A DNA stretch of 42,773 nt, taken from an uncultured bacterium (GTDB taxonomy: Bacteria; Bacillota; Clostridia; Christensenellales; Borkfalkiaceae). Positions 9,579-17,274 of this stretch are shown piece after piece. Position numbers and translations under genes: made by a program. The stretch lies in contig CATKAP010000202.1 in assembly GCA_949746255.1 (NCBI GenBank), positions 1 to 42,773 of the forward strand, given 5' to 3'. The notes under the pieces were generated by a model. The model saw nothing but the letters and a program-made list of their open reading frames with translations. It had not been told where the DNA came from and ran no database searches. How positions within the stretch are numbered: the first letter of the stretch is position 1; each line of letters begins with the position of its first letter.

Positions 9579-9607
9579 AATTTGAATTGCCGTTCGTCTT
9601 TTATTTT
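9560..9607. repeat. Perfect 48-base inverted repeat containing the operator motif
   Basis: 9560-9582 is perfectly complementary to 9585-9607, a 23-bp stem with the centre at TTTGAA. The downstream arm ends in TCTTTTATTTTATT, so in RNA it could end transcription coming from the left. It also places a third, inverted copy of the ACGAACGG motif (GCCGTTCGT, 9589-9597) beside the direct pair. Confidence 0.8.
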
Positions 9608-9669
9608 ATTGTTTTAGGGACGTTGAAGAGTCGTTTGTGCGCGCCTGTCCTCGTGAAGTCATTCGCCTA

Positions 9670-9699
9670 TTGAAAAAGGTGAACAGCATTTGTTATAAT
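9670..9699 (+). promoter_or_regulatory. Sigma-A promoter of the lipoprotein-GH3 operon
   Basis: TTGAAA (9670-9675), an 18-bp spacer and a perfect TATAAT (9694-9699) preceded by TGT, an extended -10. The leader to the TTG start at 9762 is about 55 bases. Confidence 0.8.
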
Positions 9700-9761
9700 G
9701 TAGCAGGCGTTGGAGATGTTATCCTACTTTGACGTACAACAACATTTTAGGAGGAGAAAAA

Positions 9762-11063
9762 TTGAGAAAATCAAAATTTGCGCTCGCGCTTTTGGTCGGA
9801 ACGTTTGTGGCGGGAAGCATTTGCGGTATTACCGCATGTACCGAAAAAGAACCTGACTCCACACCGCCGCCTGCAAGCGACGTAGTGCTGAACTTCGTAG
9901 CGGTTACGAAAACTTCGTGGGATGCGGATACTACTTTCGTTTCACCTATAAACGAAAAAGACTACAATCTCACCTACAACCTTTCACTCGACTTGAAAAA
10001 AGACAAGACGCTTAAATTAACCGGCGTTTGCAAAAGTGGCAGTGAAAAGACGCAGGGCGGCAATACGGGAGGAGGCCCCGGCGGTCCTGGAGGACCGGGC
10101 GGTATGCCGATGATGGTTGCGGAAGCGGAAGGAGGAGAATCCGAAACCCCGGCGATTACGGATTGGACGCCTTATAACTTTACAATGAACGGAACCTGGT
10201 CGGAAGAAGCCGGCTGGGGTTACACGGTAAAAATCGACAACACCACTATTAAAGTAGACTATGATTTGATTCAGGGCAGACATAATTTCTATTACTACAT
10301 TGCGCCCACGATCAACAATAAAAAAGCGGAGGAAGTACTTGTTCAAATGCAGGCAAAAGACTCCGAATACAGAAAGACGCTTGCAAGCAATTACGAAACC
10401 TATCATAAGAAAGAAAGCAAGTACGAATTATACGCCGGCGGCGATAAATCCAAGCTTAATATTTATCTTATGGAAGACAAAACTGTTGCTTCTTATTCCG
10501 GCAGCGGAAGTTCGCAATCGTTCAGCGGCAAAGGCAGTTGGTCGATAGACGAGGCTACTCACACAATGACTATCACTTCCGCAGGCAAGACTTATGTAAG
10601 CAATGACTTTGTGGAAGGCGTAGGATATCGCTTCTCGGGGTTATCGGCGGGCAGCAGCGGTCCCGGAGGCGGAAGTTCTACTATGACTGGCTTTGTTTCT
10701 ATGTCGGCTACCAAAAAGAGCAACGAATTGACCGATAAGGATTTCGAAGGCGAAACAATTCTTGCGCTTGCCGGAAAGGACGAGAAAACGCAAGACGATT
10801 ATACAATGGAAATCACGAAAAACGGTTGGGCGGTGCTTTACAACGCGTCGGGTTCGAGATTTGTGGTTTGCAAGTACGAAAAGAACGCCGAAGGTAATTA
10901 TGAAATTACATATGGAGAGAATAAGTTTACTTCGACTAAAACGGATTCTACCGTAACTTTAGTCATGGAGTTTACCGTAACTGAAAAAGGTTCTTCCAAC
11001 CAACCCGATACCGTTACCGAATACAATATTACGCTTACGGGAACGGAAGCTGCGGCAGACTAA
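9762..11063 (+). CDS. Lipoprotein of unknown function with internal beta repeats
   Basis: A 433-residue predicted lipoprotein. The N-terminus has basic residues, a hydrophobic stretch and a lipobox ending GITAC near residue 26, then a polar linker. The start is TTG 9762: an excellent AGGAGGAG (9749-9756) lies just upstream and the signal peptide begins here. The mature part has a Gly/Pro-rich, collagen-like stretch near residues 95-115 and about three similar segments, each with a DK(T)-hydrophobic strand and a GTW/GSW turn (NGTWSEEAGWGY, GKGSWSIDEATHT), which look like lipocalin-sized beta units. No known domain is recognised. It is first in an operon with a four-helix membrane protein and a membrane-bound GH3, so a surface role such as glycan binding is plausible but inferred. 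Confidence 0.72.
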   Translation: MRKSKFALALLVGTFVAGSICGITACTEKEPDSTPPPASDVVLNFVAVTKTSWDADTTFVSPINEKDYNLTYNLSLDLKKDKTLKLTGVCKSGSEKTQGGNTGGGPGGPGGPGGMPMMVAEAEGGESETPAITDWTPYNFTMNGTWSEEAGWGYTVKIDNTTIKVDYDLIQGRHNFYYYIAPTINNKKAEEVLVQMQAKDSEYRKTLASNYETYHKKESKYELYAGGDKSKLNIYLMEDKTVASYSGSGSSQSFSGKGSWSIDEATHTMTITSAGKTYVSNDFVEGVGYRFSGLSAGSSGPGGGSSTMTGFVSMSATKKSNELTDKDFEGETILALAGKDEKTQDDYTMEITKNGWAVLYNASGSRFVVCKYEKNAEGNYEITYGENKFTSTKTDSTVTLVMEFTVTEKGSSNQPDTVTEYNITLTGTEAAAD

Positions 11064-11072
11064 GAGGTAAGA

Positions 11073-11753
11073 ATGGAAGCAAACGAAAAATTACAAAAAA
11101 TGAAAAAAATCGGAAAAATTGCAAAGATAATTTCGCTTGTTCTTGCAATAGTAACGGTTTTAGTCTTAATTCTGTTTTTACTTATGCCGGCGACAGAGCT
11201 TACAATGGCGGGTTCCAACAGTAAATACAAAGACGGATACATTTATTTCGGCTGGCAAATGACTTTCCTCGGTTGCGGATATCCTCCTCTGGATATTTTG
11301 CATCTCGGAATAGACAACGTTGCGGGCGACTACGTTCCTACGGCTTACGACTTCGGATTCAACGCGGCTAGTTTTATGGGCTTGATTCTTCCTGTTTTGT
11401 CTATTCTCGTATGTTCTATCGTCGGAATGAAGATGAAAAACCGCGGCAAAGCCGTTTGTGAATTCGTAATGGCGGCGTCTATTCTTTTGGGCGGTATACT
11501 AATTGCCTGCGTAGGCGCAACGTCCGTAGATTGTGCGGTTAACCTTGGAACGGGAGTGGGATTCAAAGATCAATATCTTATACCCGCTTTGGCTGAAGGA
11601 ACTTACGTCACGCTTGCGTTTCCTGTAGTAACTTTAGTAATATGTATAGTCGTTGCTCTTTTAAAAGCGGCGCGCGGAGCATTCCTTTTATACCAACGTG
11701 ATTTTGCTATGAAGAATAAGGCAATGCGAACACCGGTTGAAGCGGCGGCGTAA
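11073..11753 (+). CDS. Four-helix membrane protein of unknown function
   Basis: A 226-residue protein with a basic N-terminus and four predicted transmembrane helices, at about residues 18-40, 95-118, 130-152 and 178-205. An external loop of about 50 residues after helix 1 is rich in Tyr/Gly (KYKDGYIYFGWQM), and a short cytoplasmic tail follows helix 4. ATG 11073 has AAGAGGTAAG before it, nine bases after the lipoprotein stop. No enzymatic motif is visible. The position between a lipoprotein and an anchored glycosidase suggests it belongs to a membrane assembly, but I cannot name the family. Confidence 0.7.
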   Translation: MEANEKLQKMKKIGKIAKIISLVLAIVTVLVLILFLLMPATELTMAGSNSKYKDGYIYFGWQMTFLGCGYPPLDILHLGIDNVAGDYVPTAYDFGFNAASFMGLILPVLSILVCSIVGMKMKNRGKAVCEFVMAASILLGGILIACVGATSVDCAVNLGTGVGFKDQYLIPALAEGTYVTLAFPVVTLVICIVVALLKAARGAFLLYQRDFAMKNKAMRTPVEAAA

Positions 11754-11787
11754 AACTAAATAAAAATATCAAAGGAGATAAGTTTTA

Positions 11788-14700
11788 ATGAACAAAGCAC
11801 AGAAAAAACTGATAACTATTGTCTCTGCGGTCGGAGCTTCCTTGCTCGCGCTTATGATAATAATAACGTCGGTAATGTATTCTATGCCCACGTATATGGA
11901 CCAGTTCCTCGGGCGCGGCAAAGAGCACGTAATTGACAGTAAGGGTCTTTCGGCGGATTACATAGATTTTAAAGCCAAGACTCAGAAGGAAGGTTACGAG
12001 ATTGCGAAATCCGCTACGGAAATGACTTCAGACGAAGGCATAATACTTCTTAAAAACGAAGATAACGTTCTTCCTTTTAAGAATGCGGATAAGAAAATCA
12101 CGATCCTAGGCTATTACAGCTGGCACAACAATATGTCGGGCGGCGAAGACCCCGCCAGCACAGCAGGCGCTATATCGCTCGGTAAAGGTTTGGAAAACAA
12201 ATTTAAAACCAACAAGGCTGTAAACGACTTATATTCCGCTACGGGCGTAAAAGGAGATTTCGCCAACCCCGAAACAGATCTTCAGAGCGCTGCCGGCACT
12301 TTCGCGGAATACAACACGGCTGTAGTAACTTTAAAGAGAAACTCTGGCGAAGGCAACGACCAAACCAAAGTTTTGCCCGGTACGGCGGAAGGCGGACGTA
12401 CGGGACTTACCATAAACAATGCCGAACTTAAACTTCTCGATTATGCTTGCAAAAATTTCAACACGGTTATTGTCGTTATCAACGCGGCGAATACTATGGA
12501 ACTCGGATTCCTTGAAGACAGATTTTTGGTTGACGGAAAATATACCGATCCTTATACCAATACCACTTACGATTTCAGCAAAATAAAAGCTGCTCTTTGG
12601 GCGGGATGCTGCGGTTCGCAGGGCGGTACTTCTCTTGCAAATATTCTTAACGGCGACGTTAATCCTTCCGGACACACTCCCGATATATATGCAAGCGACC
12701 TTAAAAAAGATCCCACTTTTGTAAATTTCGGCAGTTTCAGATACACCAACAGCGCTTCGCTTAATTCTTACAGCGACAATTCCTATTTCGTTGAATACGA
12801 AGAAGGCATTTATATCGGTTACAGATATCACGAAACGGCTGCGTTCGAAGCTGCTCGCAATAAGTATGCCGGATACGATTACGATAAAGCGGTAGTTTAT
12901 CCCTTCGGTTACGGACTTTCTTATACGACTTTCACGCAGGAATATGCGGAAACTCCCGTATATGACGCGGCGACACAGACTTATACTTTCAAAGTTAAAG
13001 TAACCAATACCGGCTCGGTAGCAGGTAAAGGCGTGGCTCAGGTTTACGTAAGTCAGCCTTGGCAGGAAGGTCAGGTTGAAAAATCCCATGTTCAGCTCGT
13101 AGGTTTTGCAAAGACCAAAGAACTTCAACCCAACGGAAGCGAAATTTTGGAAATCACCGCTTCGCGCGATTACTTCACTCCTTACGATTACAAGACCGAA
13201 AAAGCGTATATTCTCGACGCGGGCGACTACAAATTCTATGTTGCAAACGATTTAGACGGCAGCCACAGTTGGGCTACGGTTGACGCTGAAAGCGAAGCCG
13301 AAAAAGCTAAACACCTTTGGACTCATACGCTTGATAAAAAAGTTGTGTTCAGCGACGCAAAAGACGGAAAGCGTTCCACAGACCTTGTAACTGCGACCAA
13401 CGTGATGGACGACGAACTCAACTACAAATTCAAAGAATACAACGAAGGTTCCACCGGCGACGGTTTCGCGCATAACTTTACGCGTGCAAACTTCAAAGAT
13501 TCCTTCCCCACGGCTCCTACAGCCAAAGATTTGGAATTGACCGACGCTAGAGCAAAACATCAGATAGCTATATATGACGTTTGGGCGGATTCCGAACAGA
13601 ACGGCACCGATATCAACGGCAATCCTATTACCGAGACTCCTGAAGTAAACGTTGACGAAACAAGCTATACTCTTGCAGACCTGCGCGGCGTTCCTTTCGA
13701 CGACGAAAAGTGGGACGATTATATCAATCAGTTCACTATTGAGTCTATGGTGGCAATGTTCTCCAACGGCGGTTGGCAGGAAATTGCGGACGTGGATAAC
13801 GGTGTTCCCCTTTCTTACGACTTAGACAGCCCTTACGGCTTCTACGGACACGGCGTTACCGCGGTTAAGGACAACAACAAATGGTACTGCGGCGCTCCCA
13901 TGGTTGCTGCAACCTTCAATATCGAGCTTGCAAAAGCATTGGGCGAAGCGTTCGGCGAAGAAGCTTTCACTCAGAAACGTTCCGACGGAAAACCTCTTAC
14001 CGGTATTTACGGATTCGGTATGAACCAGCACCGTTCGGCATTCGGCGGCAGAAACTACGAATATTATTCCGAAGACCCTATCCTCTGCGGTAAAATCGGT
14101 ATGGCGGAAGCTTCCGGCGCGTCGGGTAAAGGACTTATATGCTTCATGAAGCACTATGTTCTTAACGACCAGGAAGAAAACCGTCAGAAGAACGGTTACT
14201 GCGCTTGGGTTAACGAGCAGGCTTTCCGCGAAGTATATACCCGCGCATGGGAAATATACATGAAGGAAGCCAAGATGACCGTTAAATATTACTCGGTAAA
14301 CGAAAACAACGAGTACGAAATGACTTCAAGAGTTATGTCCGCCGCAACAGGTATAATGACATGCTATAACCGTATAGGCGCAACTTACGGCGGCGCTTCT
14401 GTAAGTATAAACAAGATACTCAGAAACGAATTCGGTTTCACCGGAACGGTTGTAACCGACGCGGGCGGCGAACCTAACACCTACATGACGACCGACTTCG
14501 CTTTGAGAAGAGGACAGAACTTAACTCTTACGAACAACGGAAACAACTCGCTTTACGATGATAAGAGCGATACCGCTATCTATTGGCTGAAACGTTCTAC
14601 AAGACACCTTCTGTACAACAAAGCAAATTCCAACATAATGGTGGGAATTGCTCCCGGAGCTACTATCTATTATGATATGTCTCCTTGGCAGATAGGTATA

Positions 14701-14832
14701 ATAGTTGGCTGGGTAGTCGTAGGCTTACTTGTTGCCGGCGCTGTTGCTGTTGATTTGTTAATAGCTAAAAATGTTATTAAAGTCAGCGAAAAAGCGGCGA
14801 AACCTAAGTCGCATGATGACGACGAATATTAA
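11788..14832 (+). CDS. Membrane-anchored GH3 glycosidase, reversed domain order
   Basis: A 1014-residue GH3 enzyme (beta-glucosidase/xylosidase superfamily) expected outside the membrane. It has a transmembrane anchor at about residues 8-31 and a second helix at about 967-993, with a short acidic cytoplasmic tail. Domains run opposite to most GH3s: the alpha/beta sandwich comes first (about 60-385, EGIILLKNEDNVLPF), then fibronectin III (about 395-485, VKVTNTGSVAGKGVAQVYV), then the TIM barrel (about 640-945). The barrel keeps GGRNYEYYSEDP, KHYVLNDQEENR and the nucleophile motif GFTGTVVTDAGG with Asp891. Reversed GH3s are known from Ruminococcus and Butyrivibrio. The ribosome site is AAAGGAGATA at 11770-11779. 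The sugar specificity cannot be read from motifs. Last gene of its operon. Confidence 0.88.
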   Translation: MNKAQKKLITIVSAVGASLLALMIIITSVMYSMPTYMDQFLGRGKEHVIDSKGLSADYIDFKAKTQKEGYEIAKSATEMTSDEGIILLKNEDNVLPFKNADKKITILGYYSWHNNMSGGEDPASTAGAISLGKGLENKFKTNKAVNDLYSATGVKGDFANPETDLQSAAGTFAEYNTAVVTLKRNSGEGNDQTKVLPGTAEGGRTGLTINNAELKLLDYACKNFNTVIVVINAANTMELGFLEDRFLVDGKYTDPYTNTTYDFSKIKAALWAGCCGSQGGTSLANILNGDVNPSGHTPDIYASDLKKDPTFVNFGSFRYTNSASLNSYSDNSYFVEYEEGIYIGYRYHETAAFEAARNKYAGYDYDKAVVYPFGYGLSYTTFTQEYAETPVYDAATQTYTFKVKVTNTGSVAGKGVAQVYVSQPWQEGQVEKSHVQLVGFAKTKELQPNGSEILEITASRDYFTPYDYKTEKAYILDAGDYKFYVANDLDGSHSWATVDAESEAEKAKHLWTHTLDKKVVFSDAKDGKRSTDLVTATNVMDDELNYKFKEYNEGSTGDGFAHNFTRANFKDSFPTAPTAKDLELTDARAKHQIAIYDVWADSEQNGTDINGNPITETPEVNVDETSYTLADLRGVPFDDEKWDDYINQFTIESMVAMFSNGGWQEIADVDNGVPLSYDLDSPYGFYGHGVTAVKDNNKWYCGAPMVAATFNIELAKALGEAFGEEAFTQKRSDGKPLTGIYGFGMNQHRSAFGGRNYEYYSEDPILCGKIGMAEASGASGKGLICFMKHYVLNDQEENRQKNGYCAWVNEQAFREVYTRAWEIYMKEAKMTVKYYSVNENNEYEMTSRVMSAATGIMTCYNRIGATYGGASVSINKILRNEFGFTGTVVTDAGGEPNTYMTTDFALRRGQNLTLTNNGNNSLYDDKSDTAIYWLKRSTRHLLYNKANSNIMVGIAPGATIYYDMSPWQIGIIVGWVVVGLLVAGAVAVDLLIAKNVIKVSEKAAKPKSHDDDEY

Positions 14833-14866
14833 TATATAGTTTGGATTCGTCTTTTCCTCCTTATAA

Positions 14867-14897
14867 AGAGAGCGCGCACAAGAGTGCGCGCTCTTTT
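14867..14897 (+). terminator. Terminator of the GH3-1 operon
   Basis: An 11-bp perfect stem (AGAGCGCGCAC, 14869-14879, with 14884-14894) closes an AAGA loop. The flanking A and T runs extend the pairing. Confidence 0.88.
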
Positions 14898-14898
14898 G

Positions 14899-14927
14899 CC
14901 GTTCATAACGAATAAAAAGGTGTTCGT
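14899..14927 (-). promoter_or_regulatory. Candidate LytTR operator of the two-component operon
   Basis: GTTCATAAC at 14901 and GTTCGTCAT at 14922 are direct repeats with a 21-bp period. On the complementary strand they read ATGAACGG (14899-14906) and ACGAACAC (14920-14927), variants of the motif seen at 9549, 9570, 17171 and 17192. The second copy ends 10 bp before the -35 box of the kinase promoter, a typical activator position, which suggests autoregulation by the LytTR regulator encoded just downstream. Confidence 0.6.
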
Positions 14928-14937
14928 CATTTTAATC

Positions 14938-14966
14938 TTGCATTTCGTATACATTTATAATATAAT
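14938..14966 (+). promoter_or_regulatory. Promoter of the first two-component operon (near-leaderless)
   Basis: TTGCAT (14938-14943), a 17-bp spacer and a perfect TATAAT (14961-14966). The ATG of the kinase begins only 12 bases after the -10, so the transcript would start about five bases before the start codon. No ribosome site is present. Confidence 0.75.
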
Positions 14967-14977
14967 TATTCCGTACT

Positions 14978-16342
14978 ATGGCAGAAAAATTAGCAAGTTA
15001 TTTTAAACATATATTCGACTTTCCTTTTGCGTTGCAACTTTTATGTTATTCGGTTGTTACCGTGTTACTGTTAGGCGTAAAAGTTACGGAAGACGGTAAA
15101 GCCGAATTCAGACCGTTGATATTTGCCGCGGAATGTATTATTCTTGCCGCGGTTTTTCTTGTAACCGATTTGGTTGTAGCGCTTATCGGCGCGCCGTATA
15201 AATTTTATTTCGACCCGTCTTTCAAATACTTTATAGGTATTTTGTTGTTTGCCTTAATTCGCGGTAAACACAATTATAAAAACAGGATTGTAATGGGCGC
15301 CACGGCGTTTGCGCTGTGCGTTCTCATGGGCGCTATGGGAACGCTGTGCGGGCAGGCTATCGAGATGGCCATTCCCGCGTTCGATATTGCGGTCACGAAA
15401 ATCGGTTCTTACGTTTTAACGGTTGCGTGCGGCGTTCTGTTTTATATGTTTCCCGTTTTTAAATTCGAGACGGACAGATTCGACTGTATTATGATTACTA
15501 CGAGCAACGCGCTGTCCGCCGCCGTCTTTGTTATCTACGAATATATGCGCCGTTTTAATAAAGAGTTTATGACGGCAAGTTACCGTTTGATGCCTTTTGT
15601 ATCGGTAATTATATTGATATTGTTGGTAATAGTAATAGTTACGTATTTTATGACGTACTACATTTGCCGGGAGAAAGCGCGCAACCTTGCCTATGAAATA
15701 GAAAGACAAAAAAAATTGTCTTTGCAGGAATTGGTTAATCTTTCCGAAAGCAGGCTGGCGGAATTGAGAGAAGTAAAGCATGATGTTAAAAATCAGTATG
15801 CATACATGCGTGCAATGCTTGAAGAAGGCAAATACGAGGAGTTGAAAACATATTTCAACGAGCTGTTGGGAACGTTTGCCGTGCCGTTGTTCGAACAGGT
15901 GGACAGCGGAAACGAGATAATAGATTCGGTGCTTAATTTCGAGCTTGCGAAAATGAGAGAAAAGGATATAAAAGCGGATATACGCGTTTCCGTGCCGTCG
16001 CAGCTTCCGTTTAAAAAATCGAGTATCCTAACTCTGTTTGCAAACGTGATAGATAACGCCATAGACGCATGCGAAAGAGATAAACCCGAAAATCCTTTTG
16101 TAAGCGTGGTTGTAAACATACGCGGCGACCAGCTGTTATTAAGCGTTTCCAATCCTACGAAACTAAAGCAGGAAGATTTGGACGCTGGCTTGACTACCAA
16201 CAAAACCGATAAAAAGCGTCACGGTTACGGAATGAAAATTATCAGAAAGGTCGTAAGTAAATACAACGGATTTTACCGATGCTTTATAGAAGACGGTTTG
16301 TTTATATCCGAGTGTTTGCTGAGTATACCGAACGAAGTTTAA
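14978..16342 (+). CDS. AgrC-like sensor histidine kinase (GHKL ATPase)
   Basis: A 454-residue sensor kinase. About six transmembrane helices fill residues 15-225. They are followed by a short coiled coil, the dimerisation segment with the likely phosphorylated His268 (EVKHDVKNQ), and a C-terminal ATPase domain with the N box NVIDNAIDACER and G box KRHGYGMKIIRKV. This is the HPK10/AgrC arrangement, usually paired with LytTR regulators and often sensing peptides or membrane signals; here the regulator follows 16 bases later. No pre-peptide or AgrB-like gene is visible nearby, so the ligand is unknown. ATG 14978 lacks a ribosome site and appears to be read from a nearly leaderless transcript. 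Confidence 0.88.
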   Translation: MAEKLASYFKHIFDFPFALQLLCYSVVTVLLLGVKVTEDGKAEFRPLIFAAECIILAAVFLVTDLVVALIGAPYKFYFDPSFKYFIGILLFALIRGKHNYKNRIVMGATAFALCVLMGAMGTLCGQAIEMAIPAFDIAVTKIGSYVLTVACGVLFYMFPVFKFETDRFDCIMITTSNALSAAVFVIYEYMRRFNKEFMTASYRLMPFVSVIILILLVIVIVTYFMTYYICREKARNLAYEIERQKKLSLQELVNLSESRLAELREVKHDVKNQYAYMRAMLEEGKYEELKTYFNELLGTFAVPLFEQVDSGNEIIDSVLNFELAKMREKDIKADIRVSVPSQLPFKKSSILTLFANVIDNAIDACERDKPENPFVSVVVNIRGDQLLLSVSNPTKLKQEDLDAGLTTNKTDKKRHGYGMKIIRKVVSKYNGFYRCFIEDGLFISECLLSIPNEV

Positions 16343-16358
16343 TTAAAAAGGGGATAGT

Positions 16359-17108
16359 ATGATAAAAAGAACGATAAGCGTGGCGGTGTGCGACGATGAG
16401 GATAACGCGCTCGATATTATTTGCGGGTCGGTGAAAAAAGTTTTTTCCTCGCAGTCAATAGAAGTTTCTCCGGACTCTTTTAAGCGTGCGGACGAACTTT
16501 TAAAAGCTATGCAATCTAAAAATTACGGCCTTGTTTTTTTGGATATCAACATGCCGGGCACAGACGGTATAACTTTGGGGAAACGTATTTCCGCAATGAA
16601 ACACAAACCGGATATAGTTTTCATATCCAGCAATTCCAACCGCGTGTTTGAAACGTTTGTGGTTCAGCCGTTCGGGTTTGTAAGAAAGGAGAATTTTTTC
16701 TCGGATATAACGGGGGTAATAACCCGTTACGTTGCGCAGATGCAGAAAGCGGAAGAACCTTATTTACAGTTTGAATTAAAACAACACGGCAGTTATGTTT
16801 CCGTAAACGCCGCCGCTCTCGAATATGTTGAGTGTTTTAAAAATATGCAGATATTGCATATATCGGAAAGCGAAGAAAAAACAGTGTATTCGCGTATGAC
16901 CGTATTGGAAGAATTGCTGTCTTCGCGTGATTTTATCAGAATACATAAAGGGTATATAGTTAATTGCAGGTTTATAAAAAAATTTGAAAGGAATTCGGTA
17001 ATTTTGACTACGGGCACCGAGCTGCCCGTAGGGCGTTCAAAGCACGACTGTGCTTTGAACGCCTATCTCGAATACGTACATAAGAACGGAATATCCATTA
17101 TAGGTTAA
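16359..17108 (+). CDS. LytTR-type response regulator
   Basis: A 249-residue regulator with a receiver domain (about 5-125) and a LytTR DNA-binding domain (about 140-240). The receiver has the acidic pair Asp12/Asp13, the phosphorylation site Asp62 in FLDINMPG, Ser90 and Lys110. LytTR features include the region YVECFKNMQILHI and the motif FIRIHKGYIVNCRFI. The ribosome site AAGGGGATAG precedes ATG 16359. It should receive phosphate from the kinase upstream. I propose that it binds the 21-bp-spaced ACGAACGG repeats at 14899, 17171 and 9548: LytTR domains bind 9-bp direct repeats with this spacing. Confidence 0.92.
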   Translation: MIKRTISVAVCDDEDNALDIICGSVKKVFSSQSIEVSPDSFKRADELLKAMQSKNYGLVFLDINMPGTDGITLGKRISAMKHKPDIVFISSNSNRVFETFVVQPFGFVRKENFFSDITGVITRYVAQMQKAEEPYLQFELKQHGSYVSVNAAALEYVECFKNMQILHISESEEKTVYSRMTVLEELLSSRDFIRIHKGYIVNCRFIKKFERNSVILTTGTELPVGRSKHDCALNAYLEYVHKNGISIIG

Positions 17109-17131
17109 TAAAAATCTTAACTGTTAAAAAT

Positions 17132-17167
17132 AAAAAGCCCCTGCGTTTTATGGCGCACGGGCTTTTT
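17132..17167 (+). terminator. Terminator of the first two-component operon
   Basis: AAAAAGCCCCTGCG (17132-17145) pairs with CGCACGGGCTTTTT (17154-17167) with one mismatch and ends in five T. Confidence 0.85.
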
Positions 17168-17170
17168 ATG

Positions 17171-17199
17171 ACAAACGGGGCGTTTGCCGTGACGAACGG
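17171..17199 (+). promoter_or_regulatory. Candidate LytTR operator of the acylation cassette
   Basis: ACAAACGG (17171-17178) and ACGAACGG (17192-17199) are direct repeats exactly 21 bp apart. The reverse complements CCCGTTTGT and GCCGTTCGT each fit the LytTR consensus at 8 of 9 positions. The second copy ends only 3 bp before the -35 box, the position expected for an activator. Confidence 0.62.
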
Positions 17200-17202
17200 C
17201 TA

Positions 17203-17231
17203 TTGACCTGTTTTACGTGCAATGATATAAT
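17203..17231 (+). promoter_or_regulatory. Promoter of the surface acylation cassette
   Basis: TTGACC (17203-17208), a 17-bp spacer and a perfect TATAAT (17226-17231). It sits between the terminator at 17132-17167 and the first SGNH gene. Confidence 0.82.
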
Positions 17232-17274
17232 ATATATAGGCATATATGTGCCGTTTAACGGTATTTTTTCGGAA

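Noticed and set aside
12331-13128. Minus-strand ORF of about 265 codons inside the first GH3
   Set aside because: Same reason: a shadow of the GH3 reading frame with no motif or start signal.
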